Shown here: piece after piece, positions 24,068 to 33,335 of the stretch
How positions within the stretch are numbered: position 1 is the stretch's first letter
Layout: the number at the start of each line of letters is the position of its first letter
Source of the DNA: Aureimonas fodinaquatilis
Lineage (GTDB): Bacteria > Pseudomonadota > Alphaproteobacteria > Rhizobiales > Rhizobiaceae
DNA: 64,000 bases
NCBI RefSeq assembly: GCF_008369445.1
Contig: NZ_VTWH01000002.1
Span: 1,126,988-1,190,987 of the forward strand
Reading direction: 5' to 3'
Notes under the pieces: model-generated
The model's input: the letters and a program-made list of their open reading frames with translations, nothing else
Database searches by the model: none
Told to the model about the DNA's origin: nothing
Position numbers and translations under genes: made by a program

Positions 24068-25468
24068 ATGAACAGCCCCGCCACCGTAAGGGTGGTTGAA
24101 CCACAACACTCCTGGAGCAGCAACATCCGCGCGACGTTGCTGCTTGGCCTGCCTTTGATTGGTGCGCAGCTTGCCCAGATGGGCATCAATGTCAGCAACA
24201 CCATCATGCTTGGGCAGCTGGGTGCGCATGAGCTGGCAGCGGCAGTGCTGGGCATGCAGCTGTTTCATATTATCTGGATGTTCGGCTCCGGTTTTTCCTA
24301 TGCGGTCATGCCACTGGCAGCAAACGCGGCGGGGCGCGGCGACCATCAGGCCGTGCGACTTTCGGTTCATATGGGGCTGTGGGCCATCACACTCTATACA
24401 CTGGTAATGATGGTTTTGCTCTGGAATGGCGAAGCGCTGCTGATTCTGCTGGGTCAGGACCACACTATTGCGGCCATGGCGGGCGACTATATGCGCGTGC
24501 TGCAATGGTCGCTTTTGCCGCAACTCGTCATCATGACACTGCGTTCTTTTCTCAGCGCAATCGAGCGGCCCAAGATTGTTCTTTATGCATTGCTGGCTGG
24601 CGGCGCACTGAACATTCTGCTCAATTATTGCCTTATCTTCGGCAATTTCGGTTTTCCGGCACTTGGCATGCCCGGCTCGGGTTTGGCCACGGTTGTTTCA
24701 ATGTGCTGTGTGGCGGGCTATCTGGCATTTTACTGCCGGGCCAAGGCCGATTTAAAGCCCTATAATCTGTTGAGCCAGATCTGGCAGCCTTACGCACCGG
24801 CATTCAGGGAAGTTGTAAGGCTTGGCTGGCCGATTGGTGCGACTATTCTGGCGGAAGTTTCCATGTTTGCGGCCTCATCCATCATGATGGGTTGGCTCGG
24901 CCCTCTGCCGCTGGCCGCTCATGGCATCGCGCTGCAGCTCGCCTCCATTACATTCATGATTCCGCTGGGTCTTGCAGGTGCGGCCACGGTGCGCGTCGGA
25001 CGTGCCTATGGCCGGCATGATGCGCTTGCAATCTCACGCGCAGCATGGGTGGCGCATGGCGTCGGCATCAGCATAGCGGCTTTGGCAGCGTTGCTGTTCC
25101 TTCTCTTACCCTCACCGTTGATCCGTCTGTACATTGATCCTGCACAGGCAGATGCCGTGCAACTTGTGCCGCTCGCCATCAGCTTTCTGGCAATTGCGGC
25201 GGCCTTTCAGCTGGGTGATACGGTTCAGGTCATATCCAGCGGCATTCTGCGTGGGCTTAAAGACACGCGCGTTCCCATGCTGCTGGCAATTTTCAGCTAC
25301 TGGCTGGTGGGAATACCCGCAGCTTATGTTCTTGCCTTTACAGCAGGATGGGGCGGCATAGGCATCTGGTGGGGTCTGGCGATCGGGCTCACCTTCTCGT
25401 CCTCGCTCATGACGATGCGCTATTATCTGAGGGAAAAGCGTGACGCTCTGCTATTCGGCGCCGCGTAA
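24068..25468 (+). CDS. MATE-family efflux transporter (NorM-like)
   Basis: A 466-residue membrane protein with about 12 hydrophobic segments in two similar halves, typical of the MATE family. Family patterns include LPLIGAQLAQMGINVSNTIMLGQLG near residues 28-52 and the second-half equivalent RLGWPIGATILAEVSMFAASSIMMGWLG. It exports drugs or metabolites by cation exchange. GGAGAA lies upstream of the ATG. Its last 18 bases overlap the convergent dehydrogenase gene. Confidence 0.92.
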   Translation: MNSPATVRVVEPQHSWSSNIRATLLLGLPLIGAQLAQMGINVSNTIMLGQLGAHELAAAVLGMQLFHIIWMFGSGFSYAVMPLAANAAGRGDHQAVRLSVHMGLWAITLYTLVMMVLLWNGEALLILLGQDHTIAAMAGDYMRVLQWSLLPQLVIMTLRSFLSAIERPKIVLYALLAGGALNILLNYCLIFGNFGFPALGMPGSGLATVVSMCCVAGYLAFYCRAKADLKPYNLLSQIWQPYAPAFREVVRLGWPIGATILAEVSMFAASSIMMGWLGPLPLAAHGIALQLASITFMIPLGLAGAATVRVGRAYGRHDALAISRAAWVAHGVGISIAALAALLFLLLPSPLIRLYIDPAQADAVQLVPLAISFLAIAAAFQLGDTVQVISSGILRGLKDTRVPMLLAIFSYWLVGIPAAYVLAFTAGWGGIGIWWGLAIGLTFSSSLMTMRYYLREKRDALLFGAA

Positions 25469-26932
25469 AAAACTCTCGACGGTTGCGGCAGCACCGTCTG
25501 CCTGCAATTGTTCAAGGTGCTGCGAAACAGCCGAGACAAAACCGGCATTGACCGGAAGATCTGTGCCGAACACAGCATCCAGCGACAAAAGCGCCGCAAC
25601 AATGTCGTCGGTCGAACCGGCACCTTGCAACCGCCCGCGGATCTCATTCAGCATCGGGTCGCGCACATCGATGAAATCACCGGCTTCGTCAACGCCGCTG
25701 ACATAGCGCATCCAGGCCGCAACACCCAGGGCCAGACAGGTGTAACCCTGCCCATGGGCAATTCTGGCCCGTATTGTTCCCAGCAGGCGTTGCGGGATTT
25801 TTTGCGAGCCGTCCATGGCAATTTGCCATGTGCGGTGTTTCAGCGCCGGGTTTCTGAAGCGCTCCAACAACTGGTCGCAATAAACCGCCAGATCAAAACC
25901 CGGCAATGGCGGTAAGGTTGGCATTGCCTCGCGCATCAGGCTGGCAAGCAATGGTTCAAACCCCGGCGCAGCCATCGCCGCATCCACGGTTTCATGGCCA
26001 GCCAGATATCCCAGATAGGCAAGTGTTGAATGGCTGCCGTTCAGCAGTCGCAGTTTCATCAGCTCAAATGGCTCAACGTCAGAAACGAAAGTAACTCCGG
26101 CATTTTCCCAGGCAGGTCGGCCACTCACAAAGCTGTCTTCCACGACCCATTGCGAAAATGGTTCGGTAAAAATCGGCCACTCATCGGTAAGACCAGTTTG
26201 GGCCTGAATATGCTGCCGATCCGCATCCGTCGTCGCGGGCACGATCCGGTCCACCATAGTGGAGGGAAATGACACCGATTCCGCGATGTACGCCGCGAGT
26301 TCAGGATCCCGCAGCTCGGCAAAACGACGCACTACACTGGCAACGGTTTTGCCATTGCTTGGTAGATTATCGCAGGAAACCACGCTGAATGGTGGCAGGT
26401 TGGCGGCGCGACGTCGGCTGGCCGCTTCAACCAGAAAACCAATGGCACTGACAGGCGCGTGTGGATTTGCAAGATCATGCAGAATATCCGGATGCTGCTC
26501 GTCCAGTGCGCCCGTTGCAGGCAAATAGCAGTAACCTTTTTCCGTAACAGTCAAGGTCACAATGCGCACATCCGGGGTGGCCATGGCCGCAATAATGGCT
26601 TCAGGCAACTCCTGGGCGACGAGCAAGCCTGTAGATGAACCAACAATCTGCAGCGTCTCTCCTGAAGCATCACGCACGGCAACCGTGTAAAGGCCGTCTT
26701 GTGGCGCAAGGGCATTGCGCGTCGCTGGCGAGCGAAGGGAAACCCCCAGGATGCCCCAGCGCATGTCGCCGGAGTTCAGAATGGATTCCGTGTAAACCGC
26801 CTGATGGGCTCGGTGGAACGCCCCCACTCCAAGATGCACAATACCGGTTTGCAAGTCGTCCGGGCGATAGGCCGGGCGTGAAATGGCTTCCGGCAGGCGC
26901 GACAAAGCGGCCTGGCTAAGGCGAAGAGACAT
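25451..26932 (-). CDS. Mannitol dehydrogenase-family oxidoreductase (polyol or fructuronate)
   Basis: A 493-residue NAD-dependent enzyme. The Rossmann domain holds IVHLGVGAFHRAHQAVY (near 30-46), and MVDRIVPATT (near 215) is the signature of mannitol 2-dehydrogenases and fructuronate reductases; the helical C-terminal domain is complete. The ATG at 26932 has GGAG upstream. It follows the idonate-type dehydrogenase by 14 bases, so they form an operon. Activity could be mannitol 2-dehydrogenase or fructuronate/mannonate reductase; the pairing favours sugar-acid breakdown but does not settle it. Confidence 0.88.
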   Translation of the reverse strand: MSLRLSQAALSRLPEAISRPAYRPDDLQTGIVHLGVGAFHRAHQAVYTESILNSGDMRWGILGVSLRSPATRNALAPQDGLYTVAVRDASGETLQIVGSSTGLLVAQELPEAIIAAMATPDVRIVTLTVTEKGYCYLPATGALDEQHPDILHDLANPHAPVSAIGFLVEAASRRRAANLPPFSVVSCDNLPSNGKTVASVVRRFAELRDPELAAYIAESVSFPSTMVDRIVPATTDADRQHIQAQTGLTDEWPIFTEPFSQWVVEDSFVSGRPAWENAGVTFVSDVEPFELMKLRLLNGSHSTLAYLGYLAGHETVDAAMAAPGFEPLLASLMREAMPTLPPLPGFDLAVYCDQLLERFRNPALKHRTWQIAMDGSQKIPQRLLGTIRARIAHGQGYTCLALGVAAWMRYVSGVDEAGDFIDVRDPMLNEIRGRLQGAGSTDDIVAALLSLDAVFGTDLPVNAGFVSAVSQHLEQLQADGAAATVESFLRGAE

Positions 26933-26946
26933 GCAATGCTCCAATT

Positions 26947-27987
26947 TCAGGCGGCAGTCAGCACAACCTTGACACTCTGCGAACGGTCGAGGGCCAGACG
27001 AAACGCAGCAACGGCGTTTTCCAGCGGTTGCCGGGCGGTGATCAGCGCTGCAACATCAATGGTGCCATTGCCGATCAATTGCACTGCAAGATCAAAGACA
27101 TTGCCGAAGCGGAAAGAACCTTTGAGATCAATTTCCTTGGACATGACATTGTTGGCCAGCACCGGAAGCTCACCCGCAGCAAGATTGCCTATCTGCACAA
27201 TCGTGCCACCACGCCGCACGACGCGGATAGCGGAGTTCAACCCCGCAGGCACGCCCGTTGCTTCAAACACGACATCTGGCATCTCTGCCAAAGCAGCCGC
27301 CAGATCAGCGTGAGACAGATCCACGGGCGTGAAGCCCAGCTTGGCGGCAAAGGCCAGAGGTCCGACAGCAATATCGGCCAGGGCAACGTGCGCGGCACCC
27401 CGGTAACGAGCCACCATTGCAGTCAGCAGACCGATGGGGCCAGCCCCCATGACCAGCACACGCTTGCCAGATACGTCGCCCGCCCTGGAAACAGCGTGCA
27501 GGCACACTGCCAGCGGCTCAGCCAGCGCTGCGGCCTCCATAGGCACGCCATCAGGAATTTTTACGCATTGTGCGGGCACTGCGTCAAAACTGGAAGCAAA
27601 ACCGCCGGCCATATGCGGAGTTTTGGACGCCGAGCCCATGAAGTAGATATTCTCGCACAGATTTTCTCGATGAGCGCGGCACTGCGGGCATTCACCACAC
27701 CAGCGAGAAGGATTTACCGCGACACGGTCTCCGATCGCCAGCCCGGATACGCCCTCACCCAGCGCCTCAATCGTTCCGGCGACTTCATGGCCAAGCGTCA
27801 GTGGCGAGGTGACAACGAAATCCCCGGTGCGTGCATGGCGAAAATAATGCATGTCGGAGCCACAAATGCCGCCCGCGCCGAATTTGACGCGAACCATGCC
27901 GGGTGCCACGGTGCCCAGAGGTTCATCCACAACTCGCAGATCTTCGGGAGCGAAAATTTTCACCGCACGGGCATTGTCTATGCTCAT
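26947..27987 (-). CDS. Zinc alcohol dehydrogenase, L-idonate 5-dehydrogenase type
   Basis: A 346-residue medium-chain dehydrogenase. GICGSDMHYFRHARTGDF holds the catalytic zinc Cys, GHEVAG the His, and WCGECPQCRAHRENLC the four structural-zinc cysteines. The FMGSASKTPHMAGGF segment and LKGSFRFG are close to L-idonate 5-dehydrogenases (IdnD). It would oxidise L-idonate to 5-ketogluconate with NAD(P). ATG at 27987 has GAGGG upstream; the frame runs 25 codons further. No transporter or regulator gene lies in the operon. Confidence 0.85.
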   Translation of the reverse strand: MSIDNARAVKIFAPEDLRVVDEPLGTVAPGMVRVKFGAGGICGSDMHYFRHARTGDFVVTSPLTLGHEVAGTIEALGEGVSGLAIGDRVAVNPSRWCGECPQCRAHRENLCENIYFMGSASKTPHMAGGFASSFDAVPAQCVKIPDGVPMEAAALAEPLAVCLHAVSRAGDVSGKRVLVMGAGPIGLLTAMVARYRGAAHVALADIAVGPLAFAAKLGFTPVDLSHADLAAALAEMPDVVFEATGVPAGLNSAIRVVRRGGTIVQIGNLAAGELPVLANNVMSKEIDLKGSFRFGNVFDLAVQLIGNGTIDVAALITARQPLENAVAAFRLALDRSQSVKVVLTAA

Positions 27988-28153
27988 TGATTCAACCCTC
28001 AAATGACAGGAGCAAATTGGCCTGACCAAATTTGCTTTTGTGTGACTTATGTACAGACGCAAGTCAATGCTTTGAGCATTTGTTGGCTGATAAAGGCTTT
28101 CCTCACGCGTTGTGTTGGATTAAGCCTGCAACGCTAAACAAGGGATGTAATGA

Positions 28154-28399
28154 ATGAGTGAGATTCCGGATCGTCTATCGGTCAATCCATCGAGCCCGTT
28201 TCACAATGAAGACCTTCTGAAGCAGGGTGTTGGCATAAGGTTCAACGGCGTCGAAAAGACGAATGTCGAGGAATATTGCATCAGCGAAGGCTGGATTCGC
28301 GTTGCCGCCGGCAAGGCACTGGACCGCGCGGGCAACCCGATCACCATAAAGCTGAAGGGCACTGTGGAAGCTTATGTCCAAACATCGGCAGAGAAGTGA
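28154..28399 (+). CDS. DUF3297 family protein
   Basis: An 81-residue protein starting at ATG 28154. The core DRLSVNPSSPFHNEDLL, followed by VGIRFNGVEKTNVEEYCISEGWIRV, is the conserved DUF3297 sequence, whole in length. Function unknown. It is a short, widespread proteobacterial protein, cytosolic here. A tRNA gene follows 102 bases later on the same strand. Confidence 0.88.
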   Translation: MSEIPDRLSVNPSSPFHNEDLLKQGVGIRFNGVEKTNVEEYCISEGWIRVAAGKALDRAGNPITIKLKGTVEAYVQTSAEK

Positions 28400-28501
28400 A
28401 TATCCTGCTTGACAGGAGAGCAATGCTTTTCCTATATCGCGCCACTGCCTGCGGCTAATACGGCTCGGGCGGTGGGTCGGTGCTTCCATTAGCTCGATTT
28501 T

Positions 28502-28578
28502 GGCGGAGTAGCTCAGTTGGTTAGAGCAGCGGAATCATAATCCGCGTGTCGGGGGTTCAAGTCCCTCCTCCGCTACCA
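28502..28578 (+). tRNA. tRNA-Met (CAU), elongator type
   Basis: A 77-base cloverleaf with CCA encoded. The acceptor arm GGCGGAG pairs with CTCCGCT (G-U at the first pair, as in other rhizobial tRNA-Met). The anticodon stem GCGGA/TCCGC encloses the loop ATCATAA with anticodon CAU, and GGTTCAAGTCC is the T-arm. Elongator Met is preferred over Ile2 (also CAU, lysidine-modified by TilS, encoded at 60165-61451) because the body matches rhizobial Met tRNAs. Confidence 0.92.
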
Positions 28579-28932
28579 AAAATAAGCTTTTAAAACAGCG
28601 CCTTAATTGTCACGCCGTCTATATGATGGGTGGTTTCAGGTCGCTAACGGATGCGTGAAATTCCCGTTTATGACAGTGGCATCCTGGGCTAACGACGAAT
28701 CCGTGCGACACGCGGGCGCCAAGTCAGCGACCTTCACTCACTTGTAGCCAGCGCTGTTATGGCTCGCAGAAAGTTCGCTGCCCGGCGCGCAACAATCCAA
28801 ATTAAGTAGTGCAAGAACGAGCATCTTAGTCTTCAGACAGACGAAAATAGCCCGCTCTTCACCGGGCTATTTATTTGCAATGCCGCCTAATCAATCAAAG
28901 GAATCTGTGCGGAGATCCTCCTCAGCAAGCTA
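28579..28932. other. Non-coding gap, no gene seen except a terminator
   Basis: 354 bases between the tRNA and the ABC-transporter ATPase gene. No reading frame with support, no attachment-site duplication of the tRNA 3' end, and no insertion-sequence ends were seen. The only clear signal is the hairpin at 28844-28876. Confidence 0.6.
28844..28876. terminator. Bidirectional hairpin terminator
   Basis: ATAGCCCG (28847-28854) pairs with CGGGCTAT (28863-28870) over an 8-base loop, flanked by AAAA on the left and TTATTTG on the right. It closes the ABC-transporter operon on the minus strand. Confidence 0.8.
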
Positions 28933-29712
28933 TCAGGTTTCAAGCGACTGATAAATTTCGGACTTGGCCAGGTTGAACGCAGTGCTGTTTCTGTCAGCCG
29001 CGTCAGACGGAATGTCGACAACATCTTTGATGCGTCCGGGGCGAGAAGCCATGACAACGACCTTGCTGGACAGCAAAACTGCTTCTTCCACATCGTGTGT
29101 GACCATCAGGGCCGTTATCCGGTGATGCCGCCATATCCGCAGAAGTTCCAGTTGCACCTGCCGCCGCGTCAGCGAATCCAGAGCACCCAACGGCTCATCC
29201 AGCAACAGCACATTTGGCCGCGTCACAAGGCTGCGGGCCAATGCCGCCCTTTGCGACATGCCGCCAGAGAGTTGATGCGGAAAGGCACTGGCAAAATCGG
29301 TCAGGCCAACGAGTTGCAGCAGTTCCGCAACCCGCTGCTGTTTGATCTCCGGTGCCAGTTGGGACTTGTGAAGGGCCAACCGCACATTGCGCTCCACGGT
29401 CAGCCATGGCAGCAGCCTATGATCCTGGAACACCATGCCCCGCTGGATACTGGGACCCGCAATGGGCCTGCCGCCAACTTTCAGCAAGCCGGAATCTGGA
29501 GTTTCCAAGCCCGCAAGCAAGCGCAGAATGGTTGATTTGCCACAGCCGCTTGGGCCCACGATGCTCACAAACTGACCTTTTGGCACATCAAGCGAAACGT
29601 CCTTCACTGCATCGAATGCAGCACCGTTCACCAGAAAGCTTTTTGAGACATGTTCGAGGCTTAGTCCCTCACTCGCCGGGGCAATTGCCTCGTTGATCAG
29701 TTCTCCAACCAT
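28933..29712 (-). CDS. ABC transporter ATPase (SsuB/TauB-like)
   Basis: A 259-residue nucleotide-binding subunit. Walker A is GPSGCGKST (53-61), Q-loop VFQDHRLLPW (94-103), signature LSGGMSQ (148-154), Walker B VLLLDEP (168-174) and an H-loop MVTHD. It resembles the nitrate/sulfonate/taurine class. It powers the import system built by the two permeases upstream. Its start overlaps the end of the permease gene by 16 bases. It is the last gene of the six-gene operon that begins at 34418. Confidence 0.93.
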   Translation of the reverse strand: MVGELINEAIAPASEGLSLEHVSKSFLVNGAAFDAVKDVSLDVPKGQFVSIVGPSGCGKSTILRLLAGLETPDSGLLKVGGRPIAGPSIQRGMVFQDHRLLPWLTVERNVRLALHKSQLAPEIKQQRVAELLQLVGLTDFASAFPHQLSGGMSQRAALARSLVTRPNVLLLDEPLGALDSLTRRQVQLELLRIWRHHRITALMVTHDVEEAVLLSSKVVVMASRPGRIKDVVDIPSDAADRNSTAFNLAKSEIYQSLET

Positions 29713-30530
29713 GCTTCACCCTTCCGAGAAACGATTTTCAGAATTCGGTGCAGAATGAAGCCAATGATGCCCAGCACCAGAATTGCGGCCAGAACGGCGT
29801 CCATCCGCCCGTCCACACGGGCCGCGGCCAAAACGACACCCAGCCCGTCACCGCTGGCAATGAGATACTCCGCGCCAACGGTGGAAAGCCACGCAGAAGC
29901 AATGGCCAGTTCAAGCCCGGATACAAAGGCCGGAAAGGCCGCTGGCACCACGATTGTGCGTATCTGCGCCAAACGGCCCAGTTCCAGCACATCCCCTACT
30001 TCAAGATACGAGCGTGGAACCTCGCGGCAGCCGGCTTCGACACTGATGACAACCGGTAGAAAGCTGGCAAGCGATACCAGCGCGACAATCGCTGTGCTGC
30101 CATTGCCAACCCAGGCTGTCAGCAGTGGCACCCAGGCAAATATGGCCACCTGCCGCAAAGCATTGACACTTGGACTGCCAAGAGAACGCATTGTGGTGGA
30201 AAGGCCGAATGCCAAACCCAGAACAATTCCGGCTGATGCTCCGATCGTAAAACCGAGCAGCATTTTCAGCACCGTATTGCCAAGCGAAGTCAGCAGAGTA
30301 CCGTCCGCCGCCATTGAGACCAAGGCGGAAAGAATGGAGTGGACGGGCACAATGATATTGGGGTTTCCCCACTGAAAATGGGCAGCAATCCCCCAGGCGA
30401 GCAGAATTATCACCGGCAGTGCCAGACCACGCATATCAGGCATGGTCAGCGCTTTCGCGGAGTTTTCCGGCGAAGAGGCACGGCGAAACAAGGATCTGGG
30501 GGGATAGCTTGGGGGCAATTCGGCCGTCAT
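29697..30530 (-). CDS. ABC transporter permease (SsuC/TauC-like), second permease
   Basis: A 277-residue inner-membrane protein with about six hydrophobic segments. The EAA loop VEAGCREVPRSYLEVGDVLELG, then AFPAFVSGLELAIASAW, is typical of sulfonate/nitrate-class permeases. It starts 4 bases after the previous permease stops. Two unequal permeases in one operon suggest a heterodimeric channel, unlike ssu systems, which usually have one. Confidence 0.9.
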   Translation of the reverse strand: MTAELPPSYPPRSLFRRASSPENSAKALTMPDMRGLALPVIILLAWGIAAHFQWGNPNIIVPVHSILSALVSMAADGTLLTSLGNTVLKMLLGFTIGASAGIVLGLAFGLSTTMRSLGSPSVNALRQVAIFAWVPLLTAWVGNGSTAIVALVSLASFLPVVISVEAGCREVPRSYLEVGDVLELGRLAQIRTIVVPAAFPAFVSGLELAIASAWLSTVGAEYLIASGDGLGVVLAAARVDGRMDAVLAAILVLGIIGFILHRILKIVSRKGEAWLEN

Positions 30531-30533
30531 TTC

Positions 30534-31373
30534 TCATCCTCGCGGAAATTTGCGACCCAGCCAGGTCTGCGCGTGCAGAAGGCCATAGTCGAGTGCCCAA
30601 CCGGCCAAGCCGATGACAATCACCACAACGATCAGGATATCGAGCTGAAACATCGTCCGACCCCACGTCATCAGATAGCCAATGCCCGACGCCGAGGCGA
30701 TCATTTCCACAACGACCAACGCCTGCCAGCCTTTGCCTACGGAGGTTCGGAAGCCTGTGAACAGCGCCGGAGCCATGGCCGGCAGAACAATGAAGCGCAG
30801 CCGTGCAAACCTGGAAAGCTCCAGTACGTCACCCACTTCCGACAGGCGGCGCGGCAGAATACGCGCACTTTCATAGGAATTGACCAGGAGGGGCAGAAAG
30901 CAGGCCTTGGCAATCACCGTAATCTTCAGGGCCTCGCTAATGCCCAGGAACAGCATCAAAAAGGGAATCCAACCGAGACTTGGTACAAACCAGATGGCAC
31001 GAATGAATGGGCCGAGATAGGCATCAACCCTTTTGGAACGCCCCATTGCAATTCCCAGCGGGATCGCCAGAACCACCGCCAACAGCAGGCCCTGCACCAC
31101 CCGCAGAAAGCTGATCGCCAATTCGCTTTGCAACTGGCCGGTACCGATCAGTTCAACAGCGGTTTGCAGCACAAGTGAAGGAGGCGGCAGGATTAAGGGC
31201 GAAATCAGCTCATACCGGGCAGACACGCTCCAGACCAGCAGAAGCAAAAGTGGCAGCACAATTGGCAAGAAGGCGCGACCGCGCCAGACAAGCGGCGCTT
31301 TATCGCCGCGCCCACTCCACCAGGCCGCGCGACCTGCCGGAAGCGCTCCGCCAGCTTCTATCTGATGGCTCAT
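30534..31373 (-). CDS. ABC transporter permease (SsuC/TauC-like), first permease
   Basis: A 279-residue inner-membrane protein. After a hydrophilic N-terminus of about 30 residues come about six membrane segments, the first in FLPIVLPLLLLLVWSVSA. The coupling loop ESARILPRRLSEVGDVLELS and the end APALFTGFRTSVGKGWQAL match the same class as the next permease, with which it likely forms a heterodimer. Its ATG overlaps the ferredoxin stop (ATGA), so the redox and transport genes are translationally coupled. Confidence 0.9.
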   Translation of the reverse strand: MSHQIEAGGALPAGRAAWWSGRGDKAPLVWRGRAFLPIVLPLLLLLVWSVSARYELISPLILPPPSLVLQTAVELIGTGQLQSELAISFLRVVQGLLLAVVLAIPLGIAMGRSKRVDAYLGPFIRAIWFVPSLGWIPFLMLFLGISEALKITVIAKACFLPLLVNSYESARILPRRLSEVGDVLELSRFARLRFIVLPAMAPALFTGFRTSVGKGWQALVVVEMIASASGIGYLMTWGRTMFQLDILIVVVIVIGLAGWALDYGLLHAQTWLGRKFPRG

Positions 31374-31690
31374 TCGCTCAACCTGAAATTCTGTGCGTTT
31401 TCACTTCCGCCAACCTTTCCGCGCGCCCACCCCAACTGACGTGCATAGCTGCCAAAAAGACCCGCCTCGCTGACATTCTCTTCGCTGATGCCGAGCGGGC
31501 CTTCGGCATGCGGATGCACATAAAGCGCATCGGCCGGACAATAGATTTCACAAAGAAAGCAGGTCTGGCAGTCGTCCTGCCGGGCTATGACGGGTATGCG
31601 CTCGGGCGTCGTGTCAAAAACTCCCGCTGGGCAAATTTTGACACAGATATCGCATTCGATGCATCGGGTGGCTGAAACGACCTCGATCAT
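31370..31690 (-). CDS. Ferredoxin with two [4Fe-4S] clusters
   Basis: A 106-residue protein. Two CxxCxxCxxxC-P motifs are intact: Cys10, 13, 16, 20 and Cys41, 44, 47, 51. The C-terminal 45 residues have no cysteines and end in a Gly/Ser-rich stretch. It is coupled by ATGA overlaps to the flavoprotein gene before it and the permease gene after it. The layout resembles the ferredoxin subunit beside AprA- or fumarate-reductase-like flavoproteins. It probably passes electrons to or from the flavoprotein. Confidence 0.93.
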   Translation of the reverse strand: MIEVVSATRCIECDICVKICPAGVFDTTPERIPVIARQDDCQTCFLCEIYCPADALYVHPHAEGPLGISEENVSEAGLFGSYARQLGWARGKVGGSENAQNFRLSE

Positions 31691-33288
31691 GACGCAGCAC
31701 TCCGGGACAGCGGTGCAACGAACTGCCCATCCTCACCACTCAGAAGCAGTCGTGCGGGCGTGCGCAGATGCTGGGGTGCGTCCTGCCTCCGGTGCAGGCC
31801 CCGTGTTTCCTGCCGCGCCAGTGCAGCCCGTGTGATCCACCGACCCACAGCAACCATGCCCGCCAGTTCACGATGTCGAAACCGCTCAGCGGGCAGTTGG
31901 CCGCCGCGTTCCCGGATATGTGCCCAAAGATCATCAAATACACCCAGGGAGTTGCGAAGCGTTGCGCCCGTTCGAAAGAAACTCCGGTCCAGCGGCACCA
32001 ACTCCGCACGAACGCCTGCAAGTATTTCCTCCTGATTCAAGCTGCCAGCGACGTCCGGTCGCAAACCTGCTTTGCCAAGGGGAATTTCCCGGCCATCGGC
32101 ATTTTTCGCAGCAGCAGCGGTCTTTGCTGCGCCTTTGCCCGCCCAGGCGCCACTGGCAATTGCCCATGAGGCATTGATCGCACCGCCGCCGGAAACACCG
32201 CCCGACAGGTTTTCGCGACTGGCGGCGTCGCCTGCAACGTAAAGGCCAGGAACACCTGTCCAGCATTCATCATTCACCACATGCACGCCGCCCGTGCCTC
32301 GAACTGTTCCCTCATACCGCATGGTCACCGGAACAAGGTCCTGGAACGGGTCAACGCCAATCCGATCATATGGAAGAAAGCAGTTCGGTTGGGCGATGCG
32401 AAACCACTTCTGGCGATAATCGTTCAGACGCTCGATCCGGGCAAAAACCGGCCCTGCAAGCAGCGCCCGGGCAACTTCGGCATCACGCTCATCCCCGGCA
32501 AGACCTGGGCTGTTTGCAGCTTCAATGGACGAGCCATCCTGATTGTAAAAATTGGCATATTGAAAGGCCACGCCCTTGTTGAGGGAACTGCCCAGCGGCG
32601 CCAGCGTGTACTTGCCGGTAAATTCCATTCCGGACATTAAAGCACCAGCCTCTGCGGCCATGAGATAGCCCTCGCCCGTCATACCGGTGCCACCCAATAT
32701 GCGCTCGCGAAAGGCGCAGCCGCCGCTGGCAAGAACCACAGCGCCTGCCATTATCTGCCAGACATCACCTGAGTGACGCTCGACCCCTGCCGCTCCAATG
32801 ACCCGACCGTCAGCGTCCGCCAGCAACTCCAAGGCTGGATGATGATCGAAAACCTTCACGCGGCGCTTCAGCACTTCCCGGCGCATGAAGCGCATATAGT
32901 CCATGCCCCGCAAATGGGTCATATAGACCGTTCCATCATCCTTGCGGGGAAACGGAAACCCAAGTTCGGAAAGGCGAACCAGGTTTGCAAACGACATATC
33001 GAGGGTTCGATACATCCAGAGCTCGTCGCCGAGACCAAGGGAAGCCGTAAGCTGCTTCTCCACCGTAAGTCTGCGCCCTTCACCAGGCGGCACACACCAT
33101 GTACCCGTGCTGGAGGGGGCGGTTGCTCCACTTGTACCCAGATAACCCTTGTCGACGAGCGTAACTTCCGCTCCGGCTTCAGCGGCAGTCAAAGCGGCCC
33201 ATGCCGCTGCGGGTCCGCCGCCGATAACCAGAACGCCTGTGCGCAATGCCTGCTTGTTGTTGGATAGTGTGTGCTGTCTTGCTGCCAT
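31687..33288 (-). CDS. FAD-dependent oxidoreductase (fumarate reductase/AprA-like flavoprotein)
   Basis: A 533-residue protein with the FAD motif VLVIGGGPAAAWAALTAAEAG near residues 19-39 and an ATPSSTGTW segment like the flavin site of fumarate-reductase-type proteins. Later conserved parts are GGVHVVNDECWTGVPGLYVAGDAAS and GGAINASWAIASG. No signal peptide, so it is cytosolic. The ATG at 33288 (GGAG upstream) is better than 33309. It is coupled to the ferredoxin gene by ATGA. The reaction is unknown; family members act on fumarate, APS or other electron acceptors. The call to a specific substrate would be a guess. Confidence 0.88.
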   Translation of the reverse strand: MAARQHTLSNNKQALRTGVLVIGGGPAAAWAALTAAEAGAEVTLVDKGYLGTSGATAPSSTGTWCVPPGEGRRLTVEKQLTASLGLGDELWMYRTLDMSFANLVRLSELGFPFPRKDDGTVYMTHLRGMDYMRFMRREVLKRRVKVFDHHPALELLADADGRVIGAAGVERHSGDVWQIMAGAVVLASGGCAFRERILGGTGMTGEGYLMAAEAGALMSGMEFTGKYTLAPLGSSLNKGVAFQYANFYNQDGSSIEAANSPGLAGDERDAEVARALLAGPVFARIERLNDYRQKWFRIAQPNCFLPYDRIGVDPFQDLVPVTMRYEGTVRGTGGVHVVNDECWTGVPGLYVAGDAASRENLSGGVSGGGAINASWAIASGAWAGKGAAKTAAAAKNADGREIPLGKAGLRPDVAGSLNQEEILAGVRAELVPLDRSFFRTGATLRNSLGVFDDLWAHIRERGGQLPAERFRHRELAGMVAVGRWITRAALARQETRGLHRRQDAPQHLRTPARLLLSGEDGQFVAPLSRSAAS

Positions 33289-33335
33289 TTCCGCTCCAGA
33301 CACGTGCATGCTTTACGATGCCAGCAGGCTGGAAT

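Noticed and set aside
24068-25468. The MATE exporter as the target of the nearby TetR regulator
   Set aside because: The two genes are 1.7 kb apart with anmK and a DUF1330 gene between, and no palindrome like the one at 22382 was seen before the MATE gene.
28502-28578. The tRNA as tRNA-Ile2 (CAU)
   Set aside because: The anticodon is shared, and TilS is in the window, but the body matches rhizobial elongator tRNA-Met better. A search with tRNA models would decide.
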